Source of the DNA: Athripsodes cinereus
Taxonomy: Eukaryota; Arthropoda; Insecta; Trichoptera; Leptoceridae
Assembly (NCBI GenBank): GCA_947579605.1
Contig: OX388305.1
Location: 39,693,542-39,757,541 of the forward strand
Reading direction: 5' to 3'
DNA length: 64,000 nucleotides
This document shows positions 22,088 through 32,424 of this stretch, in pieces. Made by a program: the position numbers and the translations under genes. The stretch's first letter is position 1. Each line of letters opens with the position of its first letter. The notes beneath the pieces were generated by a model. It was not told the origin of the DNA, made no database searches, and was given only the letters and a program-made list of their open reading frames with translations.

Positions 22088-22519
22088 CAGGGGTCTCAAA
22101 ACTATGGCCCGCAATCCGCCAGTGCATCAATCCAACCCTCGACAGCCAATGTCTTATTGTTATTGTTACTATTGCTGTGACAAGTTGAAGAAGAAAACAC
22201 AGAATGATAATAATTACTCTGTTTTATTTACTTTGCAAAGTAAAACTTAACGACAGAAATAATGACGCAGAAAACTTAACAGGACTTCACAGCAAGATTT
22301 TAATTTGAAATCGTTCGACTATATGCTAAATTTGCCATCTAAGCTTATTAAGCACATTAATAGCCAACAAATAATTTAAATGAATCCCACTAATCATAGA
22401 TAATCAAAAAAGCGACTAGTCTAGAATTAATATAGTTAAGGGCAGAAAAATTAAAACTATTTTGGCCCTTGGGACATACTGAAGTATGACTCTAAGGCTT
22501 CAAAGTTTGGAAACTCCTG
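22088..22519. mobile_element. Non-autonomous hAT element
   Basis: Ends CAGGGGTCTCAAAACT and AGTTTGGAAACTCCTG; 8-bp flanks CTCTAAAG and CTTTAAAG differ at one base. It lies between the Zasp-like start and the gypsy-like element. Confidence 0.75.
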
Positions 22520-22740
22520 CTTTAAAGCATAGTAGAACGAATGGTGAGGGAATAGATAGATAAGAGATATATATGTAGATACACTCGTACACGTGCGAGG
22601 AATGAACAAGCCGATTTTTTGTAAACCAAATTTGATTAAAATTAATCATCAACAGTTAGTTATGTTTACAAGGAGTGAGTTTATCTATATAATTATCCAC
22701 AATTAATGTAGTAGCCAGTAGAATAAATGCATATTATAAT

Positions 22741-23041
22741 TGTAGTGTTTGGACTTTGATACACAGTACAGGTTAAGTGAACCTTGAACCTTGTTTTCAA
22801 GTAAACAGTAGTTATGATGAGTGAGTAGCAATACTATGTAGTCTATATAGGTTGGCCGCCTGTGGAGAGCGGCGCTCATTAATTGATAGAACCTTGACTT
22901 GCACTGTTAGGCTGCGTGTTTTGACAAATTGTGTTCGACAAATTATAATAGGAATTATTTATTGAATATATTGTGTAAATATAAAAATACGTGTCGTTAT
23001 TCAAAAAGAACCTAATATTGTTATACTTAACCCAGTATACA
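22741..23041 (+). repeat. 5' LTR of the gypsy-like element
   Basis: It starts TGTAGTGTTTGG and ends CAGTATACA. By reading, it matches the 3' LTR without a difference, so the insertion is recent or recently gene-converted. Confidence 0.93.
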
Positions 23042-23046
23042 ATACG

Positions 23047-23062
23047 TGGCGCAGTTCGGTAG
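23047..23062 (+). other. Primer-binding site of the gypsy-like element
   Basis: TGGCGCAGTTCGGTAG starts with TGG, as required to pair with the CCA end of a tRNA, and lies 5 bases after the LTR. The tRNA was not identified. Confidence 0.65.
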
Positions 23063-23159
23063 TTCAAAATTGTCGTAAACATACAACAATAGTCTTTTTT
23101 TTTGCGCGCCGAAAGTTTTGTCGGCGGTACGCGGAAATAAAGAGTGAAAGGCAGTCTAC

Positions 23160-23420
23160 AGGAGTAGAAAGGAGGCAGGAGTCTCCAAAGCCAGATAAGC
23201 CAGCAGTTGCAGGTAGCAGCAAAGAGACAGGAGTCTCAGAAGCCAGTTGGGCAAAGTTGCAGGGAGACAGGAAGTCTCAGGAGCCAGTTTGAGGCAAGGT
23301 GCAGGCAACATAGGGAGACAGGAGTCACCCAGTATCCAGGCGGAGCCAGTTGGTGGATCCAGGAAGCCAGGAGAGGAGAGTCTTGCTGGTCAGCCAGGCG
23401 GAGTCCATTGCAGTTGCAAG
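23160..23420 (+). repeat. Degenerate repeats in the gypsy-like leader
   Basis: Imperfect units built on AGACAGGAGTCTC and GCCAGTTGG recur about six times in the untranslated leader before the ORF. The function is unknown; a packaging or RNA-structure role is only conjecture. Confidence 0.55.
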
Positions 23421-23507
23421 GAAATCCAGAAGACCGGGGCGATTGGAGGAGTCTCTCATAAGTTAAGTCTTTTTATTCTTAGTTGTTTTTGCCTGTGATT
23501 TTCCGAA

Positions 23508-25445
23508 ATGACTTCGAGAAGTTTAGAGCCGTTTTGTCACAAGACAATGAGTTGGCCTTCTTACAGAACAAGGTGGGAGAACGCCTTATTATTAAATGAT
23601 GAAAGTTGGACTGATGTGAAGAAGCGTGCTTTCTTCATAACATCGTTGTCCCAAGGCAGTTTCAAGCTACTGTCTGATCTGTGTTTTCCAGCTTCTGTGG
23701 AAAAACAGTCTTATAAAGAGTTGATTCAGTTATTTAATGGTTATTTTAAAGAGGAAAAAAGTGTATTTGAATCGCGTGAAATTTTTTTCAAGGCTACTCA
23801 AGGTCATTCGGAAAATGTTAAAGATTTTGCCTTAAGATTAAGAGAATTAAGTATCGATTGTGAGTTTGGTACAAGATTAGAAAGTAATATAAAGGATTTG
23901 TTTATAATCGGAATTAAAAATAAAGAGATTAAACAACAGTTATTTTTAAAATGTGATAAAGATAAAGTGTCTTTGAATGAAGCAGTTGCTTTGGCGTCTA
24001 GTTATGAGCACATACTAGAGAGAAAAATAGAGAAAGAGGAAGAAAATTTTGAGGAAATTAGCCAAATTTCCAGGCGAAACAATAATAGTTTCAGTAGTTC
24101 AAGTAGTACAGATACAGATTATAAGAAAAATAATCGACCGTCAAAATTTTCAAGGTTAAATTCAAATGTAAATACGAGTAGGTATAAGCATAATAAAAAT
24201 GTTTCATGTTTTATTTGTAAGGGAAATCACTATAAAAGTGAATGTAAATTTAATAGAGAATTTTTTTGTAGAAAATGTAGATCTAAAGGGCATTTGAATG
24301 AAAATTGTTATAAGATACAAGGTATTTATAATTCGCAAGACACCGAAAACGATTTTATAAAATTAAATGTAAGAATTGAGAATAAAAATGTTGAATGTAT
24401 TTTAGATTCGGGAGCGAATATTAGCTGTATATCTATTCAAAAATTGCAAGAAATATTCAACGAAAATAATATAATAGAGAAGTGTGATGAAATTAATTTA
24501 TCTACGTATAGCGGGCACAGTTTGAATGTGTTAGGTATTAAACATTGTAAAATAAATCATAATGGAATGGAAAAAAGTATTAAATTTGTTGTAACAGAGA
24601 GCGGGAATAAAGTAATATTGGGTACAGATTTTATGCGTAGGTATAATATAGGGTACAAAGTACATAGCACGGAAGGCAGTGAATTAAACAAAATTGTTGC
24701 ATGTAAGCCCATTGAAAATATTCCGAATTTCAGTGCGAACGCATCGCTTGCGTGTAATGTGAAACAACAAAAATTAGATTTTGTAAATAAAAATAATAGT
24801 TTTAATTCGAAATTAATTTTAGAGAGAAGTAAAAGTGATTATACATTGGAAAAAGTTGTTAAATATGTGGGAAAAAATAATTGGCCGTGCAAAAGACAGT
24901 TAAATAAATCTATTGCGAAGTTGTTTAATGTGAAGGAACATTTGACTGTGTACAAGGATTATTTATTCTACAGAGATAGAATTGTTATTCCGGAATCAGT
25001 TAAAGGTATTGTGATAAATTATTTGTGTAAAAATTATTCAGTTATTGGGAAAATGAAATCATTTGCTAGAAGTTATTTTTATTGGGTTAATTTTAATATA
25101 GACATTGAGAATATAGTTAAGAATGTAGTGAAAAAGCGGAATAACAATAGATGTAAATGTTTACATAGGTGTAGATATGAGGAAAGGTATGTAAATAAGG
25201 AAACTTATAAAGATAGTTCCAGGGGTTCGAAATTTGTCTCGGGGAGGAAAAAGGAATTTAATTTGGGTACATCAGTACTTGTCAAAGATCTCAGGAGTGA
25301 AAAGATGGTTTTAGGTAAAATTGAAAAGGTATTAGGCAATACAACTTTTCTTATTAGAATCAAAGGTACTGATCAGCTCTGGAAAAGACATATGGATCGG
25401 ATAGTTGTGGGATCTGTGCATTGGGATGACAGTCCCTCTGATTAA
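23508..25445 (+). CDS. Fused Gag-protease-integrase ORF of the gypsy-like element
   Basis: The ORF has 645 codons. Residues 1 to about 190 are a Gag-like helical region; a Ser-rich linker follows. Two CCHC knuckles lie at about 234-247 (CFICKGNHYKSEC) and 254-267 (CRKCRSKGHLNENC). The retropepsin active site is DSG at about 300-302 with ILGTDF near 370. From about 440 a zinc-binding integrase N-terminus starts, with a C-terminal domain at about 590-640 (VLVKDLRSEKMVLGKI). Usual elements carry several hundred residues of reverse transcriptase and RNase H between the protease and integrase, and an integrase core before the C-terminal domain; both are missing here although the frame stays open. 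It is a structural protein source at most. Confidence 0.88.
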   Translation: MTSRSLEPFCHKTMSWPSYRTRWENALLLNDESWTDVKKRAFFITSLSQGSFKLLSDLCFPASVEKQSYKELIQLFNGYFKEEKSVFESREIFFKATQGHSENVKDFALRLRELSIDCEFGTRLESNIKDLFIIGIKNKEIKQQLFLKCDKDKVSLNEAVALASSYEHILERKIEKEEENFEEISQISRRNNNSFSSSSSTDTDYKKNNRPSKFSRLNSNVNTSRYKHNKNVSCFICKGNHYKSECKFNREFFCRKCRSKGHLNENCYKIQGIYNSQDTENDFIKLNVRIENKNVECILDSGANISCISIQKLQEIFNENNIIEKCDEINLSTYSGHSLNVLGIKHCKINHNGMEKSIKFVVTESGNKVILGTDFMRRYNIGYKVHSTEGSELNKIVACKPIENIPNFSANASLACNVKQQKLDFVNKNNSFNSKLILERSKSDYTLEKVVKYVGKNNWPCKRQLNKSIAKLFNVKEHLTVYKDYLFYRDRIVIPESVKGIVINYLCKNYSVIGKMKSFARSYFYWVNFNIDIENIVKNVVKKRNNNRCKCLHRCRYEERYVNKETYKDSSRGSKFVSGRKKEFNLGTSVLVKDLRSEKMVLGKIEKVLGNTTFLIRIKGTDQLWKRHMDRIVVGSVHWDDSPSD

Positions 25446-25731
25446 TAGTAGGAGTTTAGGTCCCCTCCCCCTGTTTGAAGGCAAAGCTCTCACCGGTTCT
25501 GAATTTTTCAGGTCAGATTGGAAGCCATTGGCGGGGACAGCTGAGACCCAGGACTTAGGCTGGTGGAAGACTTCATCTGGTGGCCCTGGACGGAAGGAAG
25601 AACATGTCTGCGTGTATTTGTAATGTTTTGTTTTATATGTATAGAGTCTTGAAATAAGTAGAGAACACTGTCAATCACATAGAATTGTATAAATATTTAA
25701 ATATGTAGTATAGAAAGATTTTCAAGGTTGT

Positions 25732-25741
25732 GAGGGGAGAG
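25732..25741 (+). other. Polypurine tract of the gypsy-like element
   Basis: GAGGGGAGAG abuts the 3' LTR directly, as expected for the plus-strand primer. Confidence 0.75.
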
Positions 25742-26042
25742 TGTAGTGTTTGGACTTTGATACACAGTACAGGTTAAGTGAACCTTGAACCTTGTTTTCA
25801 AGTAAACAGTAGTTATGATGAGTGAGTAGCAATACTATGTAGTCTATATAGGTTGGCCGCCTGTGGAGAGCGGCGCTCATTAATTGATAGAACCTTGACT
25901 TGCACTGTTAGGCTGCGTGTTTTGACAAATTGTGTTCGACAAATTATAATAGGAATTATTTATTGAATATATTGTGTAAATATAAAAATACGTGTCGTTA
26001 TTCAAAAAGAACCTAATATTGTTATACTTAACCCAGTATACA
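25742..26042 (+). repeat. 3' LTR of the gypsy-like element
   Basis: It is a 301-bp direct repeat of the 5' LTR, followed by ATAAT, the right copy of the target duplication. Confidence 0.93.
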
Positions 26043-26099
26043 ATAATAATAAACACGCCGGTCATCCTATACGTGGCAATAATATACGAAATATTCATA

Positions 26100-29000
26100 A
26101 GGCGTGATCCTCATCACTGAACTAAAGATGTAAAACAGGTGTGATCGTATTTTTCAAAACCATAGATAAGAATACAATAGACAAAGACTAAGTTGGTATC
26201 CAATAATCAAGAGGCAATGACCCTTGCCCTTCCTAGCATCTTTCAAAGTCACCGACAATGAGTAGTTAAAATGGGGTAAATATTTTATTTTCAGGTACAT
26301 ATTTGGGCATCAGCAAGAATTCGGAACAAACTTTGAAACACAACTTAAATTCGAAAATTTTACGGCTAAGGGAAGAAAGGATTCAAATTCATTCATTCAT
26401 AAATATAAACAAATATAATCTGTTGCAGATAGATGTCTCTATGAAAAATTATGAAACCGATATAGGATCACACAAATAACGACAAATATTAATATTTATA
26501 TGAATTTTTCAAAGGAAATCGCTGGAACAGTGGACCATATGAATTCTTTTTGAGTCACTTTTAAAAAATATAGAAATACTTCAAATAAAGTAAAATAAAA
26601 CAAAAAACAAATCGTTGAAAATGTGTTACAAAAAACTACCTGTAGACACAGAAACTATTTCGGCAACACTCGACTATTTTCAAAAAAAATTATAAGTAAA
26701 TGAAAATGAATTCTATTTTTGATTTGTTTTAGAATGTGTTCTATTATTGTTTCTTTTTTTAAATAAGGGTGTCTATTTTTGATTAAATTTGTCTAATAAA
26801 TTTTCGAAATTTTGATTTTATTGTGATCGACACCCAACAGTGGATACTACGCGAGATGGAACTGAACTGATGTAATTTTTTTAGATTGGGGCCAGTGTTT
26901 TGCAATGACATTTGGGAACATAAATGCTGAACAGAAAGTCACGCAATCTTTTGGATATAAGTGGTGTAAAACTAAATAAAGATTAGTATGGAAGATTCTC
27001 GAGTATAATGGTGAATGGTGTCATGGTGTAAAGAACTAACTCAGTACGCAGAATTAGGAAGTAGAATAAAGCGACAGATGGAGTCAAAAGCGAGAGGCTC
27101 TGAAGGTGGTAATAGGTCATTTGGGTGTGGATTACATGGTCGCAACTCAATGTTACACTCTCAAAAGACATGGACTAAGGTGGCATGCTACATAGAAGAC
27201 ATAATTTATTTATTTATTTATTATCTTAAGGGACAAAAAGAGTTTAAATTAACAAATATCAACATTCAAATCTCACCAGTAAACAAACCAATCAAGGTAA
27301 TCGAATATGTTGCAAAAATAGAAGGATGAGCGGCTGCTAAAACAGGTGCAATAAAAAGGATATTTGCGAGCCTGGGTAAGCCAAGAAGGTAGAAACCGGG
27401 CTGAAAAAGAGAAGCGGGGTGTTTGACACTACCTGACCTTAAAGGTTGGGTAGTAGTACCGCCATGAGGCGGTTTTCCCTCCACAAAAAGGTAGTAGAAT
27501 TCCATAACGAAATAAATTAAACATTTGTTTCAAAACAATTTTTTTATTTATTTCTTTACTCAACCTGAGCCGATCCCAAAAACGTCGACGCACCTAAATA
27601 CTCTTTCTACCCCACAAGTGGTTCATGTCTTGTAACTATATTACACCTATTACTATACTAGAAATTTAATCTACTGCTATGCGATACAGTACTAACACTC
27701 ACGCCGTATTCCAAGCAAGTTAGGCAGAGAGGACAAAGCGCCACACAGCTCTATCCTTACATACCTATTTCTTTCGTTTAAATTAATTTTCACACCATGA
27801 ACACAAGTACCCTTCAAGGAATGCATATTTATTTTCTTATTGTTATTTTCAAAGGTTTCCTAAATAATTGATTTCAGTGATAAATCTGTGGCAGTACTTT
27901 CCATCCCATGCTGTATAATGTGTATGATCACAGGTTGAGATATTTGCACTTGTTATTCTTAGTATTGCATCAACACTCTCCACTATTATATCACACAGAT
28001 TAAGAGGTAGCAAACCATTATTTACAATATTGTTATTAAGAATAGTTATTGCTCAACAGACACCTCATCCGCACAACCAACAGACTGTGCAAACTCCCTT
28101 TTGTATGAAACAGGAGAGGTGTTCCGATGCTTACGAATCGGCTTAGGCTGGTTCAAATTACCCATTGTACGTTCATCAATCCCACCAATTCCTGTTTCAA
28201 ACCACTATGTTCGACATCTGTTGAGCATACATGTCAACTAACAGCAACCATCTTTATGATTGTGTTCGAGGCTGTTGACAATCTGTCGTTGATTGAATCG
28301 GAGTTGAAAATGATTGAATTACTAATATCGCTATTAAAAAATAGGGGTTGATGGTAGAAGGGTGAAAATCTAGGGCTGTATGTATTTTTTAATGCCTCAC
28401 CATAAAAAAATTAAAATTAAAAAAATTGACCAATTTAAAAAAAAAATCGGGTTGGACCACCCTTAACTTTTAGGAGTATGAAAAATAGATGTTGGCGAAT
28501 TTTCAGACCTACCCAATAAACACACAAAATTTCATCAAAATCGGTCCAGCCGTTTCGGAGGAGCATGATAACAAACATCGTGACAAGAGAATTTTATATA
28601 TTAGATTCGAATAAAAACTTAGTAGTACCTACTACATACAGTTCCTAAATCCAACTATTGCCAACCACTGTCTTCACATTACATTTAGTTTAGTGAGTGT
28701 CGTATTAAGAATAGGTCAAACAGTTTTGGATCCCGATCTACACACAATGAATACAAACAATAAAAATATATCATTCTGTACTGAATCCATATCATATCAA
28801 TCAATAATCTAATTAAATTTCATATTATTGAGAGATAATAATAATATGGATCTGATCACTCGTAAACGGGTGGATGGCCTTTAAAGACAGAATAGAATAG
28901 AATTGATAATAATATGGATTCAGGAGAGGCCTGAAGACGTATTTGTTCAAAAGGTTTTACACATAACACACGTCTTATCATAATCTAATTTTTTGGACAA

Positions 29001-29157
29001 AGACTGAACTCTTCTTATTGCTTTTGTGGCAACATTGGGAAGCAAAAGCTGTAAAAAGTACTTTTACATATTATTTTTTATAAACATTCTATATTTTCTA
29101 GTGTAACTTTGTGAAAATTAATTATTAAAGATTATATTTAAAATTAAATTAAAAACA
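26100..29157. other. Intergenic repeat debris, no supported gene
   Basis: Apart from the family C piece near 28090 and the retroposon end at 28440, the stretch is AT-rich. A short open frame at 27015-27329 contains KELTQYAELGSRIKRQMES but matches nothing I know. Confidence 0.5.
28440..28612 (+). mobile_element. Retroposon 3' end with the insect CGGTCCAGCCGTTTCGG motif
   Basis: TTTCATCAAAATCGGTCCAG then CCGTTTCGGAGGAG is a highly repeated 3' module in insect LINE/SINE families. No coding part remains. Confidence 0.55.
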
Positions 29158-29620
29158 CCGTTTCATTCCACTGTGAGAATTGTTTTAATTGTTAAAATAT
29201 TTTCAACTACAATGTAGTCATCATCAAAAATAATACAATACCTACTAAATTTAAAATTAAAGGATATTTTTAATAAATTTTAGAAAGATTTCAGATTTTT
29301 TTAAGGGTATATCTGAGTTTTGTTATAAACCCAAATACAACCTTATACACCTTTCACAGTAAGCTACTAAAAGCTTGTGCCGTGAAAGGGAAGTTTGCCG
29401 GCACCTGTAATCGAACCACGGACCCCTTGTTAACGAGGCCGAGACTCTACCTCCAGCTACCGACGACCTCAATAATTACGAATTGATTCCCATTAATTTG
29501 TGTTTTATTTTTCTACAGTTTTTTGTTCTTATCTTGACTAAATAGACATTCTACATTGTAGTTGAAAACGTTTTAACAATTAAAACAATTCTCATAGTAG
29601 AATGAAACAGTGTTTTTAAT
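29158..29620. mobile_element. Foldback with degenerate hammerhead motifs, split by SINE A
   Basis: The inverted ends share GAATTGTTTTAATTGTTAAAA and CTACAATGTAG. On the minus strand AUGAUGA, stem CUAC-AUU-GUAG, GAAA and palindrome AAAATATTTT follow each other (29231-29195); the first core base is changed. The right arm has only CTACATTGTAGTTGAAAACG. Confidence 0.45.
29301..29470 (-). mobile_element. SINE A, copy 2
   Basis: Same body (AACCCAAATACAACCTTATA...GCCGGCACC) as copy 1, here interrupting a foldback element at 29158-29620. Confidence 0.75.
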
Positions 29621-29687
29621 TTTAAATATACCTAACCTTTTTTTATTTTTTGTTTTACTTATAGTTTTTTTTATTTATTTTATTTCA

Positions 29688-30462
29688 TCATCGCCTCCTC
29701 CATTCAGAGCGTCTCTGTGCCAATTGCGTCACCTCTTCCCACGACATTCCTTGCGCTCTGATATCGTTGTCATAGGAACGGTGTATTGTGAAAGAGGGAC
29801 GCCCGGGCCGACTGAACCCCTGCGGACGGAAGAACAGTGCTCTTTTTGGCCAACTATCATTGGGCATTCTCAAAACATGTCCCAGCCAGGACCGTCGTTT
29901 CTCTTGTATTACGGAGATTACAGGTCTCTGCTGGGTGCGCCGTCGCACAGCATCATTTGTAACATGTTCATACCATCTGACATCCAAAATCCTTCTAAGA
30001 CACTTGTTTACAAAGCTTACTATGTATCTTCCGCTCTTGAGCCTTGGTTAAGTGCCAAGACTCGCAGCCATATAGAAGGATTGGGATGATGCACGCATTG
30101 AACAAGCGACATTTTGTCCTGATGCTGAGTCCAGACGCCTTCCAAACTTTGTTCATGTTGTTGAAAGCCCCGCTAGCTGCTCCTATGCGGATTGGTAATT
30201 CCGACCGGAGATCACCCTCTGGCCTTATGGTTGCTCCCAGGTACCTGAATTTACTAACCCGAGATATTTGGGAATTGCCAAAAGTGTGAGTACTCGTGCA
30301 TGTACTATTACATGTACTCCGTTTTACCAGCGTTGATACGAAGGCCAAGGCGCAAAGAATTTTCATAAAGAGCATTAGCGTTGCACTGTTATCCAAATTT
30401 ATTTTATTTACTTTTATTATATTTTTTTGTGTCTGTACTAGAATGGCATTGTGCACCAGCAT
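29688..30462 (-). pseudogene. Reverse-transcriptase C-terminal fragment (second RTE-like family)
   Basis: The minus reading has FRYLGATIRPEGDLRSEL, FNACIIPILLYGCESWHLTK, then after a frame change VRWYEHVTNDAVRRRT, RRSWLGHVLRMPNDSW and [19 protein letters not shown] related short piece lies at 53570-53740 in STAT intron 4. Confidence 0.8.
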
Positions 30463-30469
30463 TAGTTTT

Positions 30470-31534
30470 TATAATTAGCATTGTGCACCATAGTGTTGTA
30501 AAGTGTCTGTAGTTGTTTTTTTTTATTATTATTTTATTTGATGTGTTTCGTCTCAGATATGTATTTTTATTTTAATGTATCTTTTATACTATTGTAGGTA
30601 TATGTATTTTAATTTTAATGTATATTTTATACTATACTATTGTATATGTATTTTTATTTTAATGTATATTGTATACTATTGTATACGTATTTTTTATTTT
30701 TTTTATTTTAATGTATCTTTTATACTTATCTTGTTAATATTAAATTTGAGCACTGTACGAATTGAAATCGATATGAGTGTACAATCCACACATTGGCTTA
30801 GTGTAAATAATCTATAGGTATATATTTCTGATTGCTTGTTATGTACAAATTTTATATAAGTATTTTATTGTGTTGTCTATTGCTCTATACAAAATGATAT
30901 TTTAATTAAGAAAGTTTTTAATATATTTTTTGGAAAGAACCTATATTCTAATTCGTCTGTACATATATTACATTTTTTATCTGTTGTTTTTATTACTTAA
31001 CAGTTTTTTTTTTTTTTTAATCTTTTTAATAATATTGATAACTTGCACGTTCAGGTTTACGGTGTTTGACTGTACTCAAGGTAAAAGGTGTGCTATTAGT
31101 ATTGTTACCTGTTTTTAATATTAGTATTGAACGGGCGGTACTTGTTAATATTATATTATTATACATCATATTTTTTCAGAACATAACCGCGAAATGATAG
31201 ACAGCACACTGTGCCCACTTGAGTGCATATTGTATGCATAAGGATGCCTATGTATACTATAAGTACGGTATTGATATTGCATATGCATACAAAATGTAGA
31301 TGTATATAGTGTGGAATACCGTGGGCCTGGATGTAAATTGTATTGGCTGCGAGTGCCTGTGTATATTTTGTTGATTTTGTGTAGAATGTAATAGGTATGT
31401 ATTATTTGTATAGATATACGGTGGAGAATAGAATAAATGATTTAATGTGAGATTGGAGTAAGTTTTGAAGGTGTATAAAAATTGTCATAGAATGATTTAA
31501 CATTGTAAAAGGCGAAAGCCGTTTATTATATGAA

Positions 31535-31565
<31 letters not shown>

Positions 31566-31620
31566 ATATAATATATTTTCTTAAAATAAAATATCTACTT
31601 ACTTTCTTCTGAAGATTCCG
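30470..31620. other. AT-rich stretch with T-rich repeats and an (AAAT)n tract
   Basis: Imperfect units ATGTATTTTTATTTTAATGT recur at 30540-30725, and AATAAATAAATAAA runs at 31530-31567. The latter could be a LINE tail, since CR1-like tails here look the same. No gene seen. Confidence 0.45.
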
Positions 31621-31646
31621 TGTGCTCACGATTTTTTTTATTTTAT

Positions 31647-32030
31647 AATGGGCCACTTGCAGATTTTTTTATTAGGTACATTAAATTGTAAATTAGTACC
31701 TATGAAAGAAACACGACCACAATTTATTTTAATTTTTCTTGCACTATTTTCTTAGATATTAGCTTTTCGGGGTCCCGTGAATCGCAATGACTTTCGCACC
31801 ACAAATTAAAATCTCATACACACATGGGACTCCGTGACGGTATCAGCTATCCAAAGCCATTTAGAGTGTTTTGCCAAACGTCAAAAATTTTGGATTTCAT
31901 TTTAGAAAATTCTCCATAATTTACTTAGATATTTAAAAAAAATTAACGGACATACTTGTGTTTTTCGACCTCAAATTTACTTAATTCGATCATTTTTAAT
32001 AAAATCCCCTACGACTGCAAGTGGCCCATT
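31647..32030 (+). mobile_element. TIR element copy 2 (AATGGGCCACTTGCAG ends)
   Basis: It is 384 bp with 16-bp inverted ends AATGGGCCACTTGCAG. TTAT on both sides may be the target duplication. It shows the uninterrupted form of the element at 5832-6597. Confidence 0.75.
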
Positions 32031-32243
32031 TTATGACAGCTACCTACAAAAATAATATAGTAGGTACCTACATAATTATTATTTTATTTTTAAGATGTAA
32101 ATTTTGCATAATTTCAGGAGCTATTTAGATTGTTCTAAATTTCAAACTACGCCTATAGATATAGAGATATTATCTACATCGAATAAGAGTATGCTTTAAT
32201 AGAATTTTTTACTCGTTAAAATTTACTGACAAATTTCTCTTTT

Positions 32244-32400
32244 ACCTGTTGGATTCATTCGGCCTGCCTGAGACCTAGAGGCAAACTATTCCAGAGCTTA
32301 AGACGGGCATAATAAAGGGCACAGACCCCATAAACAGTTCTGTCTGATCTCAGTGGTATTGACAGTTCATGGCTAGCTGTGCATGACAACGGTCTTATAT
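32244..32400 (-). pseudogene. LINE ORF C-terminal fragment before the Thr/Lys-rich gene
   Basis: Minus strand carries ELSIPLRSDRTVYGVCAL and YYARLKLWNSLPLGLRQAES, the LWNSLP...R phrase common to LINE ORF ends. Confidence 0.55.
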
Positions 32401-32424
32401 ATGTATTATATTTTTTCTTTTAAG

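Larger units (their letters stand above)
22741..26042 (+). mobile_element. Young Ty3/gypsy-like LTR retrotransposon, internally deleted
   Basis: The element is 3302 bp, bounded by two 301-bp LTRs that begin TG and end CA and that I read as identical. It is flanked by a 5-bp target duplication, ATAAT (22736-22740 and 26043-26047). A primer-binding site begins 5 bases inside the left LTR and a polypurine tract precedes the right LTR. The internal part encodes one 645-codon ORF with Gag zinc knuckles, an aspartic protease and integrase ends but no reverse transcriptase, RNase H or integrase core. Movement would need enzymes from a complete relative. It lies just upstream of the Zasp-like start exon. 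Confidence 0.93.

Noticed and set aside
25405..25623. 72-codon ORF after the gypsy-like Gag fusion as an env or accessory gene
   Set aside because: It overlaps the main ORF in another frame, has no signal peptide or membrane segment, and resembles leader-type repeats.
29555..29610. Plus-strand hammerhead in the right arm
   Set aside because: GAAAACGTTTT and the CTACATTGTAG stem are present but no CUGANGA-like core precedes them.
30575..30817. 80-codon Tyr/Ile-rich ORF as a membrane peptide
   Set aside because: It is produced by T-rich tandem sequence and has no start context or homologue.
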